A stretch of 64,000 bases of DNA from Geosiphon pyriformis. Its lineage: Eukaryota > Glomeromycota > Glomeromycetes > Archaeosporales > Geosiphonaceae. Positions 22,330 through 33,004 of the stretch are shown here, piece by piece (position 1 is the stretch's first letter; the number at the start of each line of letters is the position of its first letter). Location of the stretch: the NCBI GenBank assembly GCA_016748015.1, contig JAAOMT010000261.1, positions 504,604 through 568,603 on the forward strand, in the 5' to 3' direction. The notes beneath the pieces were generated by a model. The model searched no databases, had not been told where the DNA came from, and was given only the letters and a program-made list of their open reading frames with translations. A program made the position numbers and the translations under genes.

Positions 22330-23073
22330 GGTGATTGACATTTAATACTTTGACAATGGGCACTTAGGAATAATACCCAAAAGAGCCCATCCAACTGATG
22401 CTAGATTTGATCTACGTTATCTAGAAGACCAATCCACAACATTACCACCCAGGAGCATCACCAAAATTGATCTAAAAATAGTGGTTGAAATTCTGCCAGG
22501 AATAATGGTTCAAATAACATCATGATCAAGCCTCGCGAAAAAAGGGATAAGTGTTCAAGGAGGAGTAATTGACTCTGGATACACTGGAAATTTGATGGTT
22601 TTGCTACAGAACAATTCAGAAAAGTCTTATACTATTGAATCTAAAGAAAAGATTGCACAAGCAATTTTTCTACCATTGGTAAAAATTGGGAAATTTGTGC
22701 CAGTGGAAAATTGTGAGGAATTGTCACAAACAATGAGAGGAACTTTTGGTTTCGAATTGACAGGAAAAGGATTGAAGCAAATTTTGCTAAAACAATAAAA
22801 GAAAAAGACAAAGTAATTAAAACTGAGTGGTTCATCATACTCCTACCATATGGAAAATCAGAAATAAGAATAAAAAAGACAATTAAAGAAAAAGATCTAA
22901 TATTTGAGCCCTACCCAGAAACTTGCTAACAGTTTCTCATAGGACTTACTAAACTTTTTATTCCAGCTAATAAAGCTCAATGGATAAAAATTTTTATCGC
23001 AAACACCACAGAAGAACTTGTCTACATTTCGGAAGATATCATCATTGGATACCTTGAAACGAAGCTAGAAAAC
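22330..23073 (+). pseudogene. Element E dUTPase domain and linker
   Basis: Motif 1 is DARFDLRY (about 22400), motif 2 SSLAKKG, motif 3 GGVIDSGYTGN with the catalytic Asp present, motif 4 KEKIAQAIFLPL, motif 5 degenerate (FGFELTGK). A stop precedes motif 2. A frame change near 22770 separates it from the linker, which continues (EWFIILLPYGKSEIRI, IIIGYLETKLENV) directly into the RT frame. Confidence 0.85.
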
Positions 23074-24597
23074 GTGTCAACACCACAAAAAATTCTAAAT
23101 TTCCCAGAAATTGCCCTCTACTGTGAACTCACTTCAATAAATTGGCAACAACTGTTGGAATGCTATCAATTTACGACAGAAGAATTGATCAAATTAAACA
23201 TTAAAACAATAGATCCTGATCAACAGCAACAATTAAAAGCATTAATTTTAAAATACTCTGATATATTTTCACGAAATGGCGAATTTGGAAGAACCAACTT
23301 GGTTCAACACCAAATTCTCACTGGAGACGCTAGACCTGAAAAACAACGCACTTACCATGTCCCACCAATGGAGCATAATTTTATCAGAGAAGAAGTCCAA
23401 AACATGTTAAAAAAAGAAATAATACAACCATTAATAAGCCCATGGTCCTCACCAGTTGTTTTAGAAAGGAAAAAAAATGGAAAAATTAGATTTTGCATTA
23501 ACTATTGCAAACTAAACAGCAAAACAACCAAAGACTCATACCCAATACCATTAATTGACAAAATCTTCGATGTTTTTAAAGGAGCAAAATGGTTTTCTAC
23601 ACTAGACTTGACCAGTGAGTACTGGCAAGTAGAAATGAACCCAAAAGACAGACATAAAACAGCATTCACAACACAAAATGGCAATTATGAGTTCAATGTA
23701 ATGCCATTTAGATTAACAAATGCTTCTGTGACATTTCAAAGACTAATGAACATAATTTACTCTGGAATCCTGTGGCAATTTATTGTTGTCTACTTGGATG
23801 ATACAAATGTTTTCTCATCAAAATTCACAGATCATCTCCAATATTTACAACAAGTTTTTGAGAGATTGAGACATGCTGGACTTAAACTAAATCTAGAAAA
23901 ATGTTTCTTTAAGAAAAATGAGCTAGCATTTTTAGGACACATAGTTGGAAAAGATGGAATAAAACCAGATCCATCAAAAATAGACAAAGTGAAAAATTTT
24001 CCAGTATCTCGAAACATTTCAGAAGTTAGAAGCTTTTTAGGACTCGCATCTTACTACTGCCACTTTGTAGAAAACTTTTCAAACATTGCCAAACCCCTTA
24101 ATTACCTACTATTCAAAAATGTGAAGTTTGAATGGACTGAAGCACAACAAAAAGCTTTTGAGTACCTTAGACAAAAATTCATTGAATTACCAATAATAAT
24201 CTATCCAAATTTCAACAAGAAATTTATTTTGGCCACAGATGCCTCTAAAACTGGACTTGGAGTCATTCTGTCACAAAAAGATGATAATAGAAGAGAATGT
24301 GTAATTGCTTATGCCAGCAGAAGTCTCAGTACGGCAGAACAAAACTATGTAGCACACAAACTTGAATGCTTAGCAGTAGTCTGAAGTTGTGTTTACTTTA
24401 ACACATATTTACAGTACCAACCCTTTGAGATTACCACAGATCATAGAGGTCTGGTCTGGTTAAATAACAAGAAAGTGCTAAAAGGAAAATATGCCAGATG
24501 GTCACAAATGTTAGCACTATATGATTATATTATCAAATACAAAGAAGATACCAAAAATGCTAATGCTAACTGTTTGTCAAGAATGAGACACACATAA
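23074..24597 (+). pseudogene. Element E reverse transcriptase-RNase H
   Basis: Copies the RNA genome and degrades the template. It is an uninterrupted 436-codon frame to 24384, extended beyond one TGA (24382-24384, a Trp site) to TAA at about 24597. RT motifs: RFCINYCKLN, motif A FSTLDLTSEYWQV, motif B MPFRLTNASVTFQ, motif C YLDDTNVFS with both Asp present, and FLGHIVGKDGIKPDPSKI. RNase H: ILATDASKTGLG, YASRSLSTAEQNY, and TTDHRGLVW. With only one nonsense codon this is the least damaged polymerase here. Confidence 0.92.
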
Positions 24598-24619
24598 AAA
24601 TCACTAACCTACCTGCCAC

Positions 24620-25840
24620 AACAACAATGAACAACCATCTTTACAAAAACCTTAGCCAATACTTGAAAACACTACAAATAGATGAAAAAATGCCAGTAAA
24701 AAAGCTAATTAAGCTCCAAAAATTAGCAAAACACTATTTTATTCAAAATCACATACTTTATTACCAGAATTGACAAATCCAGATAATCCATTAAGAGTTA
24801 TAACCACGGATGAAAAAAAAATTATCTTATTTAACATGTACTTAGATATTTATTCAGGCCACTTTGGAAAAACAGCAATCATCCAACATGCAACTAGCCG
24901 TTACTATTGGCCAAAAATAAGTTCAGACATAATCCAATACATAAAAAATTGTAACCTATGCCAATAAAGAGGAGGAGCAAAAACAACGGAATTATTAAGA
25001 CCAATAAAAGTTGAACAGTCATTTGACAGAATTGGAATTGATTTAGTTGGACCCTTACCAATAACAACAAGAAACAACTGTTATATTGCAGTAGCTGTGG
25101 ACTATCTCACCAAATGGCCAGAAGCTAGAGCTATTAAAACAGCTGATGCTATTTCCATAGCTCAATTTGTACATGAAGACTTAATTTGCCAGCATAGATG
25201 TTTACAAGAATTGCTATCAGATCAAGGCACACACTTTGTAAACAGCACCTTAAAAAAACTTAGCCAAAAATTTGGAATCAAGCGACCACTGTCATCACTA
25301 TACCACCCACAAACAAATGAATTAGTTGAAAAATTTAATCACACATTATGCGAATTACTGGCAAAAATTAGTAATAAACATAAAAAAGAATGAGATTTGT
25401 TCATACCAGCAGTACTACTAGCATATAGAACAGTAAAACAAGATACTATATAATTCACACCATTTGAACTAGTTTATGGAAGAAAAGTCACATCACCAGT
25501 TGAACTTACTATCCCAACTTATCTAAGTGACACTATCATTGAAGCAACATTCCAGGAAACACTACTTAGAAGAACATACGAATTAATGGAAACTTTAGAA
25601 AACAAAAGAAGAAAAACAGCACAAAATATTGAACAATCACAAAAACAACAAAAAGTAAGACATGATAACCAGTTACCAGATAATACAAAATTGGAGATAA
25701 AGTATTGTTGCATTGTACAAAAATGGAAAAACAATGAAGTAGAAAATTTGATCACAAGTGGGATGGACCATTTTATATTCATGAAATACTTGGAAATGGA
25801 GCATACAAGCTAAGACTAAATAATAAAATATTAAGAAAAG
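24620..25840 (+). pseudogene. Element E integrase
   Basis: The zinc site is partly lost: the first His of HHCC reads Tyr (MYLDIYSGHFG) while NCNLC remains. Catalytic core: AVDYLTKWPEARA (about 25092), LLSDQGTHFVN (about 25215), and the Glu in NELVEKFNHT (about 25318). Stops are TAA after NCNLCQ at a Gln-like position, TGA at 25391-25393 (Trp site) and one in KQDTI. The C-terminal part shifts frame after about 25680. No chromodomain. Confidence 0.87.
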
Positions 25841-26079
25841 CAGCACATAATAACCAGCTGAAATTCTATTACAGTAAATCAGTAATAATAACAAAGACAT
25901 CCAGAATTGGAACACAATTACCTTTAATTCTACCAGAACAAATTCCACAAGATTTAGAACCAATAGTTTTAATTAAACATTATTCAAAAAGATAATTAAT
26001 CTTAGATCACAGCAAAAATGATTTAACAACCATAAAAACGCATGCAAAAGATTCTAAAATAGCAGTCAAAATTAAAACA

Positions 26080-26748
26080 ATGATACTTATTCTAGAAAAC
26101 ATCAACAATATAATTCAACAATTAGTTGAAAGCTTACAACAATTAAAATCCAATCTGAAAATCACAGTTAATAGCTTCAAAATAACATACATAAAAAGAA
26201 CAATAGAAAATCCAAAAACAAGAAAAGAACATAATTTTAAACCATATAATATTACCAAACATAACAACAAATTTATCAGCAAAGTTATTGAAAAATTAGA
26301 GATAGCATTGGGCAATACATTAATAATAGAAGAAATAGAAATAAGTGAATTAATACCAGACACATTTAGCAACTTGAAAACGAAATTTCCTATTAACTAC
26401 TGTTATTATTAACTAGGAAAGCACTTGAACATATAAACATTATACTTAAAAGACTCAACTAGAGTGTTTGACAAAACAACTATCCAATTATTAGAACCTT
26501 TTATTGAAAAAACCAATACTACATTCCATTCAAAAACAGTTTACAGAATTTTCAAAGCATTTGAAAACTGTCACAAACTATTGTTGGACCCAATCATAAA
26601 CATAATAACAACCAACAGTATTAGACAACTTACCAACTCACAATTTAAAGAATTACAACAACAAATTAATAACACAGTATTGAACCACTATAGTAACTTA
26701 GAATTTAATGAAGAAATTAACTTTGATTTCGACAGAGCTCAATTTTGA
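26080..26748 (+). pseudogene. Element E ORF3, unknown protein
   Basis: The clearest copy of ORF3: a single frame of 223 codons from ATG 26080 to TGA 26746-26748, with two internal TAA stops (26410 and shortly after). The frame differs from integrase, so separate expression is required. The N-terminal half is Asn/Ile/Lys-rich (NINNIIQQLVESLQQLK). The core TVYRIFKAFENCHKLLLDP is followed by IINIITTNSIRQLTNSQFKE. The C-terminus DFDRAQF abuts the PPT (GAAAGAAGGAAATAA). No membrane helix is visible. Not recognised. Confidence 0.8.
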
Positions 26749-26761
26749 AAGAAGGAAATAA

Positions 26762-27638
26762 TGTTATGGTTTAAGAATTTAGCAAAAGAATCATAAAAAT
26801 AATATAAACTATTTAATCATAATATAGTGCAGTAATAATCTTAGAAAAATAATGATTAACATAGTAGCAAACACCATCTCGTAATAGTGGCAAGTACCAG
26901 TTCACAATAGCAGTCAATACCAACTGGTAATAGCAGCAAACACCAGGTTAAAATATCAAAAAGAAAGTATTACAATGTGTTTTCTCATAGAACTACAAAC
27001 ATGTATATATACAGTAGCTTTAATATTGAAAAAAGTAATAAAGTAATAAAAAAAAATCATAACTTATCAAGCAATAAATCCAATTTATCCAACAAATTCC
27101 ACTTTAAATCGTACCTTTAAATTAAATATTCCAAGAAATCTTTAAATCAAAAAGAAATGAAAAAGAATATTTAAAACTAAATTATCATAATCCCAAAGTA
27201 GTAAGAAACTCAGTTGTGTTAATTATTGAATGAAACTATCATTCATCAGTTGAATTCCTTGGAAGAATAATCTCTGATCAAGATTATTTACGTTGTTACT
27301 AATTGATAAAAGCTTTATTGTGAGAATTAAGAAAAGTGCTAAAGACCATTAACATTCTGTATTTCTAGATTAGAGAAACACATCAGACAATTGCAAGAAT
27401 ATCCTCAGAAAAGACCCCAAACAGTGGGTAGATTTCAGTTCAGCCTCTGAGAAGAAATACATAAACATACACAACAATCAGGAATTGAAAAATAACTTAC
27501 ATTACGACATTAAAGAGAAAGTCTTCAGTATAACAGTGACATTATTACACAAATAGAATTGAGGAACTTACGAGAAACTGATTGCAATTAAAATGAGATA
27601 TCGGCAATTAAATATAACAAAAAAACCATCTCATAACA
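26762..27638 (+). repeat. 3' LTR of element E (family 5)
   Basis: An 877-bp partner of 17941-18816 with TGTTAT and ATAACA ends, containing the 23-bp array at 26859-26950. The differences from the 5' LTR that I saw are mostly transitions. Confidence 0.93.
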
Positions 27639-28830
27639 ATGCCAGAGCCCTCCAAGCAATTCTCTATTTTTTGCAAGATGTTACCAACTCATGGTATCAT
27701 AGTTTGGCTCAGAAACTTCAAACATTTAATGTATTTAAATTGGAATTTTTAAGATATTTTAGCAACAGTAACAGTATTAATTGTCTGGCAAATACTTTCA
27801 CTACCATTAAACAGGGAAAAACTGAAGCAGTTACTACTTACTTAAGATGCTTCCATAGAAATCTGCACCAAATTCAAGCAATCCAAGCTGACTATTTTAC
27901 AGTACCACAGATTCTAAACCAGTTCATGCGTGGACTGTGCAGTAGTATCCTCCAACATATATGTCCAATGCACTCACAAACACTCCAAGATGCAGTTACT
28001 AATACATGGAATTTCGAGTTTGCCAAACTCAAAGCCAATCATGCTCAAGCCATCAATCTAGTAATGAATGAATTATCTGAATTAAATTCTAAGCTGAAAC
28101 AATTCAGTGATTCCATTGACAAAAAATTAGAGGGATATTTAACTAACAATTAGACAATTTATCAACCTTCACAACAACACAATAATCAAGGAAATGCGAA
28201 TTGGTTCCAGAATCAGTCACATCTATTATTCTCAACAAATCAACAATGGCAGCAAGAAACGTGTATTTGTTACAATTGTGGTAAATAAGGCCATTTGAGA
28301 ATTGACTGCCATTATTATAATAATAATTCACAATTGAGAAATCAATTATAAAACTCCAATCACTGATTTTAAACTCTGAGTTATCAATCAAACTCAAGAC
28401 TATATCAATTGAATTACATATCTATGACACAGCAGCAAATTTATCAACCACCAATTTATCAGTCAACAACACCTGTCATTTATCAACTATAGCCCCAACT
28501 CATTTATTAGCTGTAGCTTCAGATAATTTATCAGCCTCAACAGATTCAAACACCACCATAAAACTTACCTTAAAACAGAATCCAAAGGCTGAGACTGACA
28601 CAACAAAGCTGAAGATTATCAATGATAGTTTATCAACCAATCCCCAATTCTTCAACTCAGCCACCAGAATCTTGACACTGGAATTCAGGCACTGGATACA
28701 CTCAAAACCCAAATGCCCAACACTATTTAAGTCTTCTGGTTACCCCAGAAAACATCTTACCCAACAACCAAGAACTCAACCAAACCAAATCACTTATCAG
28801 CAATATACTTCCAGCCACCATAACCAATGA
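27639..28830 (+). pseudogene. Element B gag, C-terminal fragment
   Basis: It resumes element B gag after element E. The capsid core (FLQDVTNSWYHSLAQKLQTF, QILNQFMRGLCSSILQHICP) is open to 28153. The knuckle at 28268-28309 reads CYNCGK-stop-GHLRIDC: all four ligands are present, with a stop at an internal Gln position. A Gln/Tyr-rich tail with more stops (28320-28760) leads to the protease. The parallel region of element C is at 53840-54700. Confidence 0.8.
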
Positions 28831-29400
28831 CAAATTGCTAGCAGCAATTTTCCCATTTGAATTAGAGGAACCATTACAAACACTATTGTTCAGTAGAGCT
28901 GCGCTCAAAGAGAAACCCATTATGACCATGTACATAGATGTTAAAGTTGATAGTCAGTTTATAAAACTGATCCTAGATAGTGGTTTTACTGACAGCATTA
29001 TCACCAAGCAACTTATGGATTAATTAGGTCACTGAGTTGACCATGCTGTCAGTACAAGAATTATTACCACTAATGGAGCCACAAAAATGCTTATTGGAGA
29101 GATTGATGAGTTTTTATTCGAAATTAATGGTCTCATTATGCCCATTAAAGTTTTGGTGATAAAAGCCACCCAATACCAAGCATTAATTAGTAACGACTGG
29201 CTGTCCAAGACCAATGCTGTATTTGACTGGACTACCCAGAAATTACAACTCAACTGAAATAGTTAATACACACAAGTTCCAATCACATGTGGACATTTTA
29301 AAGCTCCTTCAAGAATCCAACCATTGATCGAGCTGGAGAAAAAAAAAGAGAAACCTATCTAAGAAGCATACCAAGTCTTTTGGGCTGATGAAAAACACAA
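28831..29400 (+). pseudogene. Element B aspartic protease
   Basis: It contains AAIFPFELEEPLQTLLFSRA, MTMYIDVKVDSQFIKLI, and the active site LILDSGFTDSIITKQL with the Asp codon at 28976-28978. Downstream ITTNGATKMLIGEIDEFLFE is readable. Stops occur at 29021-29023, at a Trp-like site in the following 20 bp, and around 29256. The end shades into a spacer with EKKKEKPI before the zinc module. Confidence 0.78.
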
Positions 29401-29635
29401 TGAGTTACCACCAATACTCTCTTGGGATGACCATGAGAAAAGAAAGTAAAAGAAAGAACCTACCTGGAATCCTGACCAAGCCTGAAAAACCAACAACAAC
29501 CAGGAAGAGCCAATAAATTGGGAGTGGGAAGAAAATAACAAGCAAAAAAGAAAAGAGAAGGAAGAAAAGCCAGCACCAATTACTATCACTTATAGTCCAT
29601 ATGCTTATACTTCACCACAACTGTTTAACTATTGC

Positions 29636-30300
29636 TAACCAAAATTAGTATGCATCAATTGTGGTAAGAAATTGTTATCAATGAGTGCATGTTGTAGTGA
29701 TAATAAGGAATATGCCATGACAACAAAATTCTATTGCTGCCTATGTATTATAGAACAGTTTGGAAGACCTAAGAGATAAGAAAAATGGGACAACAAACCC
29801 TGCTTAGCATGTGGTACTATTTTGCTTGACAAAAAAATATAGAATGACATTCCTGAGTATGGAGGTACTTGTGACAAAACATGCCAGTATACAATCCTGA
29901 TAAACAACTGGGTACACAAAGGAACTTCAATTGAAGATGCTTGGAAAAGAGCATTGTGATAATTAGAAGGCTATCCTTATAACAAACATAAGATCTGAAG
30001 AATAATGAATGTGAAAGCAGAAGATGCCACTACCAGTGAGTTACTAAAAATTAAAAATAACCCACTTTTACTGCCTAAACCAGAATATGTTCCTATTTTT
30101 GATATCTTTGGCAATATTGAGAATGATTTAGAAGAATTCTATGAACATTACAAGTAATTAGCACCTACTAAAGAAGAACAGAAGCAGCATTTAGAGCAGT
30201 TGAATACTTAATTATGTCAACATTGCTTAATTTTCTATGACTTTCAATATTGTAATGAGTGTGACTTTATTTACAATCTAGCACCATGCATAATCTACAC
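29636..30300 (+). pseudogene. Element B cysteine-rich (putative zinc) module
   Basis: Part 1: LVCINCGKKLLSMSACC, FYCCLC, CLACGTILLDKKI-stop-NDIPEY, CDKTCQYTILINNWV (29648-29925). Part 2: LCQHCLIFYDFQYCNECDF (about 30213-30270). The order and spacing are as in A, C, D and E. There are several stops at Gln/Trp positions. A Ser/Asn-rich linker (30330-30470) follows before dUTPase. Confidence 0.75.
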
Positions 30301-30529
30301 AATTCCAGAAGAAGAAGAACCAATCAGCAGCTGCAGATTGGAATCAGAATCAAATTTCAATCCTGATTCAAATTCTAACAATGATAACAATAAAAACAAT
30401 GGTTCCAGCTCTACTTAATATAGCAACAAAAATAACAATAATTCAGACTCAGATTCAAATCCCAAAACATATATTGCACTTCCTGATCTCACCAAGAAAC
30501 AGAAACTCAAATGGTTTAGTAATAATAAT

Positions 30530-31310
30530 AAAAGTAATATGCCAGAATGTGCACATAATACCAATGCAGAGTTTGATCTGAGATATCCAGGAAAAAATTC
30601 CATCAAATTGGAACCCTATTTGCACACCTGCATTGATCTCAAAATAATACTGGAAATTTCAGCAACAACAATGGTTTAGTTAGCATCTAGGAGTAGCTTA
30701 GCCAAAAAGGGAATCAACATTAAAGAAGGAATAATTGATGCAGAATACATAGAAAATATTATTGCTATGCTACAAAATGACTCAAAAAAGGCATATATTA
30801 TAGATTCAAACAAGAAGATAGCACAAGCAATATTCCTACCTTTAGTGAAAATAGCTCAGTTAATATCAGTAGGAAACAGAAAAAAATTAGGGATTACAGC
30901 AAAAAAAATACAGGGATTTAGATCAATGGGTAGAATAGATGTACCAGTTAATATGGCAAAGAAAAAAATTGTTGACAAGGGAGAAATTATCTTCATCTGT
31001 CAATCAATCTTCATTCCACTATATGACTAGTACATGGTAGTCATAGAGAGAAAAGTAAAGAATCAGGTTCAAATTTTTGAGACAGAAGCAACACTTTGTA
31101 AATCAGAAAAGATTGGATTAGTCAATCTATACATATTAGCCAAAAACCACAGCCACATCAAAATTCCCATTTACAACAACATAGGAGATATTATCAAGAT
31201 ACTGGAAGGAACTACTATTGGACATTTAACTACCAAAATTGAAGATCAACTGCCAAACACCATTTCAGATTTTCCACAATTGTGTGGATATGTAAATATC
31301 ACATTATAAA
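30530..31310 (+). pseudogene. Element B dUTPase domain and linker
   Basis: Motif 1 is NAEFDLRYPG (about 30564), motif 2 SRSSLAKKG, motif 3 GIIDAEYIEN (catalytic Asp kept, Gly changed to Glu), motif 4 NKKIAQAIFLPL, motif 5 IQGFRSMGR. A linker (31034-31310) with LVNLYILAKNHSHIKIPIY leads into RT. The Gly losses probably abolish activity; stops lie before motif 2 and after motif 5. Confidence 0.83.
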
Positions 31311-31319
31311 CAATATATG

Positions 31320-32004
31320 GACAAAAAAAATGTTATCTGCTCTAATCAGAACAATTAGAACAGATGAACATAGGAAACTTAGATCCACTATAATATATGC
31401 AGCTCAAAATGTTACTCAACAATTTCAATGACATCTTTGCCAGCAAAAACAAATTTGGTAGAACTGACATCATTTAACATCAAATTAAGACTGGAGATGC
31501 AATGCCAATTAAACAGAGAGCATACAGAGTACTACCAGCCAGCATGAGATCATTCGTCAAGAAATCAATCAAATGCTTAACAACGGACTAATTCAGCCAT
31601 CAATGAGTTCATAGTCATTACCAGTAGTACTAATCCAGAAGAAAAATGGAAAAATCTGCTTTTGTGTAAATTACCAGAAACTAAATGGAGTAACAAAAGG
31701 AGACAGCTACTCAACTCCAAAGATCCAAGAATTTTTCAATGTTTTTGGATAAAAAAAATGGTTTTTAATTTTAGATTTAGACAGTGGTTATTAGCAAGTG
31801 GCCATAAAACCAGAAAACAAAGAGAAAATGGCTTTTACAACTCGGAAAAAGAACTTTGAATTTGAAGTGATGCTATTTGGCTTAATGAATGCTCCAGCAA
31901 CATTCCAATGGCTTATGGAAATTGTTTATACTAAACTTTTGTGGAAATCTATAGTTGTTTACTTAGACAACACAAATGTGTTCTCCAAAACATTTGATGA
32001 CCAT
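31320..32004 (+). pseudogene. Element B reverse transcriptase, first part
   Basis: RT fingers and palm up to the element A insertion. Motif A reads FLILDLDSGY (about 31763-31790); motif B LMNAPATFQWLM; motif C YLDNTNVF, with the second catalytic Asp changed to Asn (GAC AAC). The sequence is cut at 32004 in the codon order F-D-D-H and continues at 41818 with L-H-H-L-Q-Q-V-F. There are several stops upstream. Confidence 0.87.
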
Positions 32005-32220
32005 TGTTACCAGATGAAATTAGAGATATTATTTAGCATGAAATTATCTTATAAATCCTATTATTAATTAGCATATATTATCGTTTCAAATTATCACTTA
32101 TTACATTAGCAAAATGTCCGAAATTATCATTTAATTAATAACCCAATTTGTACACAACACAAATGTAACCTAATTGCGATAATTAAATCATGCAATAACC
32201 CGAACTATGTAACATTCAAA

Positions 32221-32340
32221 AGTTCGCCGAAATTTGTAGAAATTTGCCGAAATAATTGATAGTTAACTGAAATATCTAATAGTTTGCAGAAATAACTTGT
32301 AGTTTGCCAAATGTATCTTTAGTTCAGCGAAATTGTAGAA
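32221..32340 (+). repeat. 6 x 20-bp tandem array in the U3 of family 1
   Basis: Units begin at 32221, 32241, 32261, 32281, 32301 and 32321. The core resembles AGTTCGCCGAAAT, an imperfect TTCNNNGAA palindrome. The array ends 43 bp upstream of TATAAAA. Equivalent arrays are at about 41047-41167, 1146-1245 and 5055-5220, with differing unit numbers. It is probably a transcription-factor binding array, inferred from position and palindromy. Confidence 0.85.
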
Positions 32341-32383
32341 AATAGCAAAGTTCAAGTTCATAGAATAGTGTTATGACAAGTTG

Positions 32384-32390
32384 TATAAAA
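32384..32390 (+). promoter_or_regulatory. TATA box of the A 5' LTR
   Basis: TATAAAA follows the 20-bp array. The same box is at 41211-41217 in the 3' LTR. Comparable TATA-like boxes follow the repeat block in families 2 (6151-6158), 4 (8048-8055, minus) and 5 (18183-18190). Confidence 0.6.
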
Positions 32391-32988
32391 GAAGAGCATC
32401 TCTCTTCGAGAAAATGTATCTTACTTTAGATTTATCTCTTAAAACCGTTCCTATACACACAAAAAGAAATAAATATCAAATAATTTGAAAAAACCAAATT
32501 TTTTAATTATTGTACTTGGAAAATTCCCAAAACCCAACTAACATTTTGAAATTGATTAGCTACCAATTTCAGTAAACTGTTAGTGATTCCAGGCCTGGAT
32601 AGAAAACGTTTCTCTTAATAAAAAATCCTATTTCTTTTATTTTTCTTTTATTTTTCTTTTTTTTTCTTATTACAATCATTAGGGTAGCCTACAGATGAGA
32701 TTCCTGTAGAAGAGTTGACTTTCACAGCAAAGTAACTACACATTTTTAGTGAGCTTCCAGACAAGCAATTCCTGGGAAAGAGTTGATGTTTACTACAATG
32801 TAACTACATAAAGCAACTGGCATGAAATTGGCCATTCCACTCATAAGTCCAGCAAGTTCAAATTATAGGAGATAATTTGAAGATAAATTCAGTTACTGAA
32901 GGTCCAACTACTTCCTGAAAACGTGAATTCACAACAAATCAACATTAACAACATTTAAGAAAAGAGACCAAAAACCTCTGGTAACATT

Positions 32989-33004
32989 TGGTGCTCTCCC
33001 ATGG
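32989..33004 (+). promoter_or_regulatory. Primer binding site of element A
   Basis: Two bases (TT) after the LTR it reads TGGTGCTCTCCCATGG. It shares TGGTGCTC with the C and D sites, then diverges. tRNA not identified. Confidence 0.65.

Larger units (their letters stand above)
17941..27638 (+). mobile_element. Element E: Ty3/gypsy-type LTR retrotransposon (family 5), inserted in B gag
   Basis: A 9,698-bp plus-strand element with LTRs at 17941-18816 and 26762-27638 (TGTTAT...ATAACA). The flanks are ACGC (17937-17940) and ATGC (27639-27642), a CpG-to-TpG difference. The order is PBS, gag, protease, zinc module, dUTPase, RT-RNase H, integrase, ORF3, PPT. It has the best-preserved RT in the window (both catalytic motifs intact), but stops and frameshifts elsewhere. 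Confidence 0.93.
32005..32986 (+). repeat. 5' LTR of element A (family 1)
   Basis: A 982-bp LTR. U3 holds six 20-bp units at 32221-32340, then TATAAAA at 32384-32390. A pyrimidine tract lies at 32631-32667. It is nearly identical by eye to 40831-41813, with differences mostly C/T or G/A. Confidence 0.94.

Noticed and set aside
32221-32340. Heat-shock element array in family 1 LTRs (TTC and GAA blocks).
   Set aside because: The spacing is TTC-3-GAA, not the 2-base spacing of heat-shock elements.
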